Made by a program: the position numbers and the translations under genes. The notes under the pieces were generated by a model. That model was not told where the DNA came from. It saw only the letters and a program-made list of their open reading frames with translations, and ran no database searches. A stretch of 64,000 nucleotides of DNA, from the NCBI RefSeq assembly GCF_965638725.1, contig NC_134950.1, positions 81,518,657 through 81,582,656 of the forward strand, read 5' to 3'. Of the stretch, positions 22,311-33,961 are shown piece after piece; position 1 is the stretch's first letter, and each line of letters begins with the position of its first letter. Source of the DNA: Aptenodytes patagonicus (lineage: Eukaryota > Chordata > Aves > Sphenisciformes > Spheniscidae).

Positions 22311-25300
22311 CTTATTTGGTGACGTTATTCTTCAGGGCGGTTTGGGGATGCTGTTTTTCACTTTTCAGTAGATAAAAAAGGCCACCCGCTTTCACCAATG
22401 GACTAATCAGCACCATCTGAAAGCAGTTTGGTTTCCCTGGAAGGAGCTATTGTGGGTTAACTTCCACTCCTTGTGAATTTTTCCCTACAAGTAAAAGAAA
22501 ACCACTACATTTGTCCCAACATCGGGCTTTGGCTGGCCATCTCGGTGGAGAGAGAAGCCGTTGCTTCCATGACCCGCAGCCACATTGCTCTGCTGCAAGC
22601 AGGCAGTCCCCTGGCATCCTTATGGACAGCGTGGCTCCATTTTGTGCATCTGTGTAAATCTTTGCACTTGCTAGGTTGGGAAGTGCAGGCATAGGTCTCT
22701 GTCTCCTCATTGCCTTCCTCCCCTGCTGCCTCACTGCCCCCCCAGGCACCTTACTCCTCCTCTTCATCACCGTCCTCACCCAAAGTGCTGCGCCTCTTGC
22801 TTGCTTTTTTTATTGTCTGTCTGAAGCGTCTGAAGATTGCAGTGGGCAAAGCTCCCGCCAAACATACTTCTGGAAACCTGTGGCAAATGGACTGTAGCAG
22901 GGGAGGAGTCATGCCTGGCTCTCCTCCAGCCTTCCGTCCCCCTTGAGCTGCTGCCCATGCAGCAGAGGAGGATTTGATTTCTGTTGGATTTCAGCACAGA
23001 GTGGTTTGTTTTGTGTTTTGTTCGGGGTTTTTTCCCCAGAGACCCGTAACTATGAAAGGCCAAGCGATACCGGCTGTACTTCAGATCACTCCTGGTTGCT
23101 CAAGGAGGACGATATACCTCCTAAGAAACGCACGCCCTTGGCAGCACCTCCTGGCAACTGGAGCCCCTGAGGGAACGCAGAGGTGCTGCTGCAGGAGGAT
23201 GCTCCCACAGAAGGGAAGGGGACACTGATTCGTAGGGCGGAGGAAGGTTTTCTACCTGCCTTCGATGCCAGGCTGCAGTCTGGCATGTTAGTGGGAACGA
23301 CGCTCCTGAGCGTTGTGAGTGAAACTGGAGCATGGGCTGTGCCTGCTTCCATGGCCATTGATTGTCTCGGTACACTGCGAGCTTTGGTGTGACAGCCAGC
23401 CTCTCACCATCTGATGCTCACTCACTGGGAAGCACCCAGCCCGATGGGTTACTTCTGCAGTAAGCAACAGGGATTTAACATAATGATGGTGGAAAGTGAA
23501 ATCCCAAGCGCTTCCTGACATTCTCTAAAATGACACTGTGCTTTCATCTCTGGAGAGCAGTGGTGTTGCAAGGAAGAGACCACTGACCCCATGGAAGGTT
23601 TTTCAGGTGGGAACACAGAATTACATGTAATGTATTTCATTGTGACATGTGTCACTATGTATTACTCATTTGGGGTTTTTTACGCCAATGAAAACTGTTC
23701 CTTAAGCCTTGACAAAAATCCTCACTGAGCCTCTTCATTGAATGCCTTTTTCTTAATAGTCCTGAATGCTTGTGCTGTCCTGCTAAGCAACAGATATTAA
23801 AGCAGCTGGTAAAAAACCACCTTGAGTAGAAAAATGGCATACAGATACACAACATTCTTTGAGGGTATTTCTTTTTTAAACATCTACATTTCAGCAGGAA
23901 ACTTCCAAAAGCTGTGACTGAAATTAGGACCCAATATGCAGCATATGCCAATTTGCAGATGGTCTAAATGGAACACTTTTCTCTTTTTCTGTAATTCATG
24001 CGATGCAGCCTGGTTTGGCTAGGTCTGCTCATTGTGCCTCACAACACTCCAGAGTTCGGTTAGACACCAGGAGGCTGCAAGTGGGGAACAAGCTGGAAAG
24101 GGCCGTCACATCCCTCTCTCCTGCCCATGCATTCCTGCTTGTCCGCAGCAAACCTGTCATTTTGCTGGATTAGTATTCTGCCAATTTAATGAGCTAAACA
24201 AAATCCCTGGAGCCAGTGCAGGGGAGCAGGGAAGGGCAGGGGCGAGACGGTTCTCACTCAGAGCCAGCGAGCTGCCAGGTGGCTCAGCCAGTGCTCCAGG
24301 CTGTGCCCAAAGTGGCGAGGAAGAGCTCCCCGGCACAAGTTAGGCAGCTCCAGAAAACATCTAGCTGTGTGACACACAGAGGTGACACCCTCTTACAGGT
24401 ATTTGTGTCTCTTCAGAACCCAAAGGAAAGGGGCTTGGACTGGTTTGCAGATGTTCAGGAAAATTACAGCCACCCCCCCTCCTTTGAGCCCTCTTTGGAA
24501 AGATTAAATGAGCACCAGCAACAGAGCTGCTCAGTGACTTCAGCCATAAAGTAGGGCAGAAAGATTTGGACGAAATGGGAATTATCCTCACATTTTTCTT
24601 CCTTTTAAATCATCATGGGTAGAATTACAAACCCATACAGTCATTTGGTTCATTTAAAGAGCTTCTTCATTACTTAGATAATTACTCACCCAGAGAGTGT
24701 ATTCAGCAGAGAAAGCAGCTGAGCAGCCAGCCTGCCATCTTCTCGAGGCAAGGAAAAACTGGACTGACAGTTTGACAGACTGTCCATAGGGTAAATTTTG
24801 CAACTAAATCTTTGAATTCCAAGTCACTGAAAACTGCTAAACTAACGTTATCAGAGATAACAGTGAGCAGAGAAAATCCCTGGAAGAGTGGACAAGAGGT
24901 AATGGAGGCAGTGAGGAAGAAAGAAAAACACGTTGATGTCTATGGTGAGTCTCTGATTTAAAACAAGATTGTCTTTTTGACCCAATTTTTTCTGACTATT
25001 GTGTAGACAAGAGTCAGAAGCAGCCATAAAGGCTTGCTCCAGTCTGCTAAGGAATATATTATTTAAAAAGAAAGTGATTCAATATGAGCCTCCTCCAGCG
25101 TCTCCTCAGTTTCCCAGCATTCTCTTTTGAAGATTTTTACTCAGCAATGACTGTGGACAGAGTTGTGAAAGACTTGATCTGAAGTTGGGGAATATGTCTC
25201 CAACAGCATCTTGAAAATAAGAAAGCCAAATAAACCTGTAACCCAGCAGGCTGGCCACCAGGGGCCCTCTCTAGTCTGTAAAGCATCCTCTCTACCAACA

Positions 25301-28300
25301 TGTTATGCGTTAAGACAAGAACAAAAATCAAAATAATAGCCAATAACAAGCAACATCACTTGGATCCTTCCCTGTGTACCTGTGCTAAATATGTTCAAGT
25401 GCCCAGGCCTGCCCTTTGGAGAAATAATGCTGGCTGGAGGAGCTGGAGAGCAGAGGCAGCCTGCAGAGCGGTGGCAGGCTAGCTGTAGGATACACACAGA
25501 TCAATGAAAACCTGAAGTCAGCTCGTTCAGAATAGGAGACGTCAAACAATTTATTTCAGAACGGACATATTACTTAAGTGAGTCAAGATTGCTCCTCTGT
25601 GTTAATAGGGAGGCCAAGAAGTCATTTTTAGGGTGGTAAACACAAACCAGGGCTTCAAATATGCTGTGAGGCAAAGGCTTCCTCAGAAATAAACCTCAGA
25701 AATAAAACTCTTCAGCTGCAGGGATAGTCCTGTATCAGCTCAATTTGACTGGATTCCCCCCTGGGAGCTGTAAACATTGTCTGTCTGATGATCCTGGGGA
25801 CACTCTTTCTCTAGGATCTCCCCCAACCCAAATGAAAACAAAAAAAAGAAAAAAAAGTGCTTATCGTCCCCGAGTACGATTCCTCTCACAGCACCTTCTC
25901 TGCTTGCAGAAGGCCAAGGGGGGATTATTTCCAGGGAAAGCCATTTTGGAAAGTCCACCAAGGAATAGGACAGGGAAATAGTATTCAGAGATGTAGTGTT
26001 TGAAGTGTTTCTGACCAAGCTCTTGAGTCATCCAAGTAAGCAAAAAATGTAATATTCACAGATACCTCCAAAGGTAGTGCTGGCTGTCATGTTGTTACAA
26101 AGGAGGCCTGGAGAATGTCTCATGGCACATGAGAAGGGCCAACTCGCCTTGCTTCTGCCTGGAGAATTCCTGTGTACAGCTAAATACGGCATTTAAGGAA
26201 AACCTCATTAACTCTGGACCTTTCCTGCTTTGGCTGTGGAGCTGCTGACCACTGAGAAGCACAAATGACGAGCCATGCTTAGACCAAGGCGTGTTTTATA
26301 TGCTAAATACACTGAATAAGGACATCACAAACTTGGCAAACTGGATGCCCCAAATCAGTTCCCTAGCTATAAAATACCTGTATAATTAAGTTATATTAAT
26401 TATACACGATATTAAATTAAACCATACCTATAAAACTACCTATTGGTAACGTAGTCATATATATGTCATTCATATATAAAGTAATAGGTGCTATATATAT
26501 AACATCTATGTATGTTCATATATGTTTAGAAATTTATAAAATTTATACATACAAAAGGCCTCTCACCTGCCAGTGATGATGTGAAGCACTCAAATATGTT
26601 AATGATGACCGCCTCTAAGAAAGCTAGCATTAAATAATTGTTCTGTAAGAGGAACACATCGCTCAGGGTATAATATGGAGGCTACAAAGAGAAAACAGAC
26701 CAGCTGCCTTTTCCCTGAACACTATGGAGCGCTTGCATGGAAAGAGGCAGGGGATTCTGTGAAAAATCATACTTCATCGGGTAATTGAAGTTATTATGCA
26801 TATTAATTTTGCCTAGTCAGGTTTAAATTTGGCACTTCTCTCGGCACATTTGAATTTACAATGTTCATAGCATTCTTTTATGGCTATAAAACTGTGCAGA
26901 GGTTTGTGGATAATTACTGGGCCAAATGCTGCTGTTTCAGTCCACTCTTGGGAAAACAGAAGAGGTTGGGGAAATGGGTTCAGGTGGTTCCTTTTCCCCT
27001 TCCCATCCTAGCAGCTTCCCACATGAATGATAGCTTGCTGCTTTGCACAAGCCCTTCCTCCCAAACAAATCAAAAATAAACAGAAACCCTCAAGAGGCAG
27101 ATGTGCAAAATCCATGCTAGCAGGCGCCATCCTGGATGCATTCAGTGATTTCTCATAAGGCACTGATCAAACAGCGAGCTCTTGTACACAAGGACAAAGA
27201 AAGGGACACAGGAACTGCTCGAACATCTCTGTGTGTGTGCACGCGTGTGTACGGCATTTTTACTTTCAGTGCAGTAGTAACTGAAATCTGCTCAGGGCGG
27301 TGTTAAGCACCAAAGGTGCTTTCTGAGTCTCTACAGGTAGCTTTCTACCGACAAAGGCGATATTTACTTTCCAACCGCATGTGGCAGCAGGAGCTAAGGT
27401 TTCCTCGTGCTTGCTGCTACTGTACTGAAGCCAGCTTCTTGCAGAAGCCAGTAGCGTAGGGATGCTCTGCCTTATTGTGTGACAGCGTTAATGTGACACA
27501 AATCAATAAGCGATGCTGTTAAGTAATGGCCCCACTAAAAGTTCTGTTCCAAAAAAAGGTGCAACAGCGTTTCAAAAGAATATACAAATGTAGTTGTATT
27601 GAAAGCAGACATGCTGTATTACCAGCTTGGCTGCTTTCCCAGGGAAGTGCAGTGGAATAGTTGTCACTCAGGATTTACCTGGTTTCCGTGCAAGGGGTGT
27701 GTGGTCTTTGACCACCTGGTATCCTTTTCCAAAAGCTGCAGTCACAGCCTTCTGAAGTGTATCGTTTTAAGTGAAATAAAACAGCATTTGTTTGGTGAGC
27801 AATAGAACTGAACAGACCAGTCATATTAAACTAAATTTTCTTTGTTTTGCTCTTGAAAATTTGTTTAGCAAACTCAAATTTGACTAACGTGCTCAGTTAA
27901 AAAAAAATGATTTGTGGATGTTTTACATGATCACTTTTTCACTTGTGGTTTGTGAAAACTGTGGGTTTTAGTCTTCGTATGATTGACTGTATTAGCTTTA
28001 TTTTTATGTTCATGGGCACAATGAGCAGTGTTTGCCTGTGGTTTCCCAGCCACTATGAGACAGTCTTCCACAAGAGCCTTTTTAGGCTCTCGTAGGGTTT
28101 TCTGCACCAGCACTCCTGAGAATATGCACCTGCTCTTTGCTAGGAGAAACTCTGTCAGCTACCAAGTGGCCGAGCCACAAGAACCAGGCTTTGTTGTGTG
28201 ACAGCAGTCATCTCAGTCACGGTGACTGATGGGCACTAGTTTTGGTTGTATGCTCAAACTGGGTTCTCCACGTTCTTGGGTAATCCCTTGTCCAACAACT

Positions 28301-30462
28301 TGCCCGTTTATGAACCTTAAATACCCTGAATTGTCTTAGGGTTTCCATGACTGACTAAGCTACTGTGCTCAGAGAAAACCAAGGATAAAGTGCTGGACTT
28401 AAACTGCATGTCAGCTGTCCAGAGGAGACGTAGCCAGGTATCATGGCGAGGTCTTGTCTGTATTTAAAAACAAAACCAAAAATAAAAAAGCAGTTGAACT
28501 GGTTTAACTGAAAAGTTAAGCTGAACAAATGTGCACAGACTCTCTTGGGTTGGTTTTAATCAGGCAAATATTCACTTGACTTAATCAATCAGAACCAGCT
28601 TGAGATTAAAGCGATATAAATCGTTCATCCTGAAATCAGAGTTTCTACCCAGAGAGTTGTGGCAGCTTAACTAAATTGTTTTCAATGGAGAGTGCTGCCC
28701 TGCCACTGGGCAGAGGTCCGTATCCTTGACCTGGGGGAAGGGTCTGCCCTGAGCTCTCTGCGGACCCATTCTGGTTTCCTTGCAGCTTTCATTTTTCCAA
28801 CAGGATAGTAAGGCACTTGTTTCTCTTCTATAGTTCGTCGATGAGCTCTCTCATACAGAGCAGAGTCAATGGCACCTCCTGGAGTAGTTCAGTGCCTCTT
28901 GCTCCCCTTCGGCTAATTACCAGTCTCACTTTCATTAACATGGCTTGCAACTGCCAGACATCCTTTCCCTCGCACAGTTCCAAGCACCATGCTGCAGCTT
29001 TGCTCTGTCCTTTGGATTTGGGAAACTTTAAACCCCTGCATGCAGCGCTGGGTAAGAACCGCATCATCACCGTCCTCCACAGAGAACTGCTCTCTTCCCA
29101 TCAAGTAAAACACTGGCTTAATCTTTAATTCAAAGCTGTCTTTTGAGGATCACAGCCCCAGCGCAGGAACAAAGTGAGCCTGACAACAGTCGGAGGCAGA
29201 AGATGAAATATTAATCCATGCTTTCGTGACATCCAGGCTGGATTATAGTAATTCCCTGTCTGCAGGTCTTCCCAAGGCCACCTCCTACAAAACACAGCTT
29301 GTACAGAAGACAGCCATGGGATTTAACCACATACTGCAGACAAACAGCCCACCTCCCAGACACTAAGCTTGGGGCTTGCCTGGAGACCTCTATTCCTTCT
29401 TTATCTCCAGGTATGCTCTTCAATTACCAGGTGCAGAGCACATCCGTAACTGTAGCTATTTTTAGTCACTAAAAAAAGTCTCAGCTTCAGGATGTGTCTA
29501 CCTGTACAAGAAAAAAATGCAGAAAATCTATAAACACAGTAGGCAAAATCCACAAACATGGTAGGCAAGCTCTGGCTCTTTCCCTCCTAAGCCCGTCATC
29601 CCATTTGTTTTTTTCCCCGATGTACAAATCTCTGTCATGCCCAGACTCTCCCAACTCAGCCGACTCCAGGGGAAACTTCTAAGCAAGCCAAAGGCACCTT
29701 TTCGGCATTACTGTTTCTCCCCTTGCTGAGAGGCTCTCATCTGGGATGTTGGCAGCGATGATGCACAGCCAGGAGCGTGCCTAACTCCCTCCAGGAGTGC
29801 AGCTCCAGTGGTGATAAGTTTCAGGGAAGTAGGACAGGGGAGTTTGAGTCAGGGATCACCAGGAGACCATGCAAGACAGTGTGGCTACCTCTTCTGCAAG
29901 AGCTGAAGGGAAGGGCGAAGAAGATGGGATCAGTGCTTACCGAAATGATGGAGCCAGGCAAGTGAAAGCTGCAGGGCATGCATGCGTGTATTTCTCCCTG
30001 TCACAGTTTTTGCATCCACAGAATATATGCTCATGATTTGCTTATTCCAAGTGCCGTAGACAAAGTAGTCCTGCCTAATTATGTAAGCTGCATTCACTTC
30101 TTTTCTGAATTGCACCTTCCTTAAAAGGTCTCGTTTCTGCTCTTTCCAGCCCCAACTTCAACATTTCCAGGGTGCATTTCCAAGAAGGCTGTAGCATTTC
30201 CTCTCAAAATATCAAGGTTAGACCAGCCCAGCTGCTACCATAATCTTTCATTAATATCTTCCCCAAATTCTGTTCGTGTGCCAAACCACCCCTCAGCAAA
30301 TCTACAGAAAATGCCTACCTGACTCTCAGCATTCAGTGGCAGTTTTAGGGAGTGAAAAGATGCATGTTCAACTTGAGGTCTCTCCCCTGGACGCTCTCCC
30401 AGCCACTGCTTTTAGACACCTCCCCACACCTGGACAAGCCTCTCACCTCTGAAAAGCCTAGC
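22311..30462. other. Intergenic, ANKRD33B to solo LTR
   Basis: No gene is recognised. Small open frames on both strands near 22.4-23.4 kb arise from locally GC-richer sequence without family motifs. There is a second CTCF-like word near 25255-25268, an AT-rich stretch at 26380-26550, a possible conserved block near 26.76-26.85 kb and a TG-rich word near 27.23-27.25 kb. No large repeat element is visible. Confidence 0.6.
26380..26550. repeat. AT-rich low-complexity stretch
   Basis: Sequence is dominated by TATA, ATTA and ATAT words with few G or C bases and no clear tandem unit. No coding potential is visible. Confidence 0.7.
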
Positions 30463-31018
30463 TGTCGTGGTTTAACCTCACTCGGCAACTGAGCACCACA
30501 CAGCCGCTCGCTCACTCTCCCGCCCCTGGTGGGATGGGGGAGAGAATTGGAAGAGCACAAGTGAGAAAAACTCATGGGTTGAGATAAAAACAGTTTAATA
30601 ATTGAAATAATAGTAATAATAATAATGTAATAATAATAATAATACAAAAGCAAGTGATGCACAATGCAATTGCTCACCACCCGCTGCCTGATGCCCAGCC
30701 AGTCCCCAAGCAGTGGCCCCCCCGGCCAGCTTTCCCCAGTTTATGTACTGAGCATGACGTCACATGGTATGGAATGTCCCTTGGGCCAGTTGGGGTCAGC
30801 TGTCCTGGCTGTGCCCCCTCCCAGCTTCTTGTGCACCTCCAGCCTTCTCAGTCGGTAGAGCATGGGGAGCTGAACAGTCCTTGACCAGTGTAAGCACTGC
30901 TTAGCAACAACTAAAACATCGGTGTGTTACCAACATTATTCTCATGCTAAATCCAAAACCCAGCACTGTACCAGCTACTAGGAAGGAAATTAACTCTATC
31001 CCTGCCGAAACCAGGACA
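30463..31018 (-). repeat. Solo ERVL-type LTR, antisense orientation
   Basis: A complete LTR with terminal TG...CA on both strands: tgtcgtgg at 30463 and ccaggaca ending at 31018. It is flanked by a perfect 5-bp duplication CTAGC (30458-30462 and 31019-31023), which fits the 5-bp integration footprint typical of ERVL-type elements. It matches the proviral LTR at 4051-4621 by eye along nearly its whole length, in the same orientation. No internal retroviral sequence adjoins, so it is a solo LTR formed by recombination between the two LTRs of a provirus. An AAT microsatellite (about 30603-30644) lies inside. Confidence 0.95.
30740..30762 (-). promoter_or_regulatory. Solo LTR core promoter candidate: CRE plus TATA-like box
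   Basis: The CRE palindrome TGACGTCA (30755-30762) stands upstream, on the minus strand, of TACATAAA (30740-30747). Order and spacing equal those in the proviral LTR at 4343-4365, so the pair has been kept in both copies. Confidence 0.5.
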
Positions 31019-33905
31019 CTAGCCCACCACCAAACAATACCAGCTGCTATACCAAATTTAATCTGGGAGTTTGCAAGGTACACGCAGGAGCCAGGTCATG
31101 GCATGGCATGACAGCCTGTCCTTGAGAGTGGCAGCACTTGGAAGCGAGATGCCAGCAGATAGGACAGGCCTACGTGTTATACACTGCTGCCTGTGTATAA
31201 CCTGTGGACCTGCCAGGTCCAACAGGTTTTGCTTACAAGTTAAGTCCCTCCTCCTACCCCTTAGTTGATGTTTTTGGAGAATCTTTCTCACTCCCCCTCT
31301 CTTTTCTCCCTGTTGTTGCTGATGGGAAAGGCTGTGAAGCCAGAAAAAGTCTCACCCAAATCCACACTGATCACATTGAAGTGATGCCCCAGCCAACTCC
31401 AGCAGATGCTGTCAGCAAGCTGCACTGGAATTGAAGATTTGTTCTTAAGAAGCATTTCTGTTAAGTTTGCAGAGTAAAAACAAGTTCTCCTCTCCTTTTA
31501 CACTTGAAGAGCTTTTGCTGCACAGCTGATGGAAGCAAAAAGTCTTCAGCTGTATTGTTGTTATTAATGCCAGCAAATATGGCTGAAAATACACAGGGCT
31601 CATATTCATTGCTTGTAGCTTGTATTACCCATTAGAACTATAATGCTATCAAAGTAATATTCTCCATTTACATCATCTCTAGCATTTTACCTTGAGTACA
31701 TATTATAAGCTATCGAAATGCAGTGGCTCATAATGAGCACAAAGGTGCCATCTTTATTTAGACACCTTTCAGAGCAGCAGTGCTAGGTCACTAATGCTAT
31801 TTAGAATTGCTTCTCAGGGTAATTGGTACATTTTTTCTTCTTGAAGCGCTATGCTTTAATCTTTTCACTCTATAATCTCAGATCCTTATGAACAGCCACA
31901 GAAATATTTGTATTTTCAGAATATAAAGGAAAGTAAAACAAGAGTGAAGTTCCTGCTTGATTCTGACTATTAAAAGCATTTCAATAGTATCTCCAGGCTG
32001 ACCAGCTATCTTCCAATTGCTTTGCAGTCTTGTTTGGTCATAGGCAAAGCAACACATAAGTAAAGGAGAAACTGCAGAGCAGTAACCCTGGGACTGCTTT
32101 TGTAAATTAACACGGAGTTTATATCATTCCTCAAAGAATAGCTGTGGTAGGGCTTATGTTTGTTTCTGCTGAAACATACTGACACTCGTTTATTAGGAAT
32201 TGCAAAATTAGGACATTTTCCCCTAGTTCTTAAAATCAGGTAATACTGAATTATACAACATGTATATGTAAAGATGTACATCTGTGTGCTATAATAGTGA
32301 TTGTTCTCCCTTCCTATCTAGTAAGCTAATTTATTCTGAAGCATTTTGTTCAATTGTTTTCAAAATAACTCAGGTTTTCACTCATACCATCTTTTCTTCT
32401 AAACTAGCTATTCCAGCAAGGAGCACTGCATAAACAGGTGTTCCCTCTTCCAGTGAGCGCTCTTGAATTCCAGTCCCCTATTTTTGAAATCATGGGACCT
32501 ACACAACGACAGGCTGGTGTCATATTTTGCATGACAACTTTCATTTCACTCCCTGAAGCCAGGGCTTTACAACATGTTTGGGAGTCAGCAAAAAGCCCAG
32601 AAACCAATGTTAAAAAAGTGGCTTAGTAGCCAGCAAGCCGCAGAACTGAAGATGGGACATAAAGTCATCTACCACTGACATTCCTCTGCAGACCTCCACA
32701 AACACAACTCACAAAGCAAAGGATCTGCCTGCAAGTCTTCTCCTCCACCATTTTTCAGGTTGATATGCCTTACAGTGTTTGAGGAGAGACACATTTGGAG
32801 GTCCCTATCTCATGTAAAATGTCTAGTTTCACACTCCGGTCCTACAAAATAAATCTGAAGTTACCTTAATTCTTTGGAGAGTATCACTGAAGTTAACAGG
32901 ACTCTGTAAACACAAAGTAGAAATCCTCTCTGAAAGATCGGTGGCCTGCACGGGAGGGGAAAATAACCTGCCTTAAAGGAACCTACATCTCCTATCCTAA
33001 GGAATCCTAAATCCCCCAGGAGAGATCTGCTTAGATGCCATTGGTAACATTTTCTATACCTTTTAAGGTATAGATTCTGCCTTTTAACACTGCCCACTGA
33101 AGTCATACCTGTTGCAAAGGACCGACCATCAGAGGGTGACACACGCTGTGCACAATGACAGCCAGGCAAAAACTGTGTCTGTAAACAAACTAAACATACA
33201 AACCTAGGACAAAGGATTATTATGAGTCATGATAAACAGTCAGATCAGGCTCTCTACTTTCCATAAATATTTATCTTAGCAACAATTGGCTAATGGTGAA
33301 CCAGCTATTAGCATGCAAAGTAGAGCTCTTGTACTATGAAGTATAGGTTCCAGCATGTACGTTGTAGGAGCTATTTGGCACGGTGAAAAGCGAGGCTGTG
33401 CGTTTAACAAATGTCCTCATAATAAGCTCAATTGATAGGCTTATTTAGGGCTTCAGCCTTTCATTCCAGACCCCTCCAGCTGTCACAATTGTCACATCAG
33501 CAGTGGGGTAATGTTTATTTTGTTCTGGGTGATAAATCAGACCCTAAAACAGAATTCTTGCAGTTGCTATTATCTTTTATCCAGAGAGTAGGAATTAGAT
33601 AAGGAATCGGCTTCTAATGTAGTTTTTTTATTAGCAACTCAGACTTCACACAGTGAAAAGCTACCTGCAAAAAGGATGTGAAAGGTGTTCACCCAAACTG
33701 TGCGTTCCAAGGAATCTGATCTCACATTGATTAATGCCTCTGAGATGAATAAAATATTAGATTTTAGATTCTAAAATTGACTGTTCTCTCTCTTTGTAGG
33801 TACACACACACTAGAATATTAATTAGGTCTTGGTTCAACTAGAATATGTCTCAACTCCACATCCTCCACGTGCATACACCCAGCGCTGGCTTTTGCAGCA
33901 GAGAG

Positions 33906-33961
<56 letters not shown>

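Noticed and set aside
22447..23375. Cluster of overlapping frames on both strands after ANKRD33B
   Set aside because: None has a family motif or convincing splice context. Overlap in many frames is typical of GC-richer non-coding DNA.
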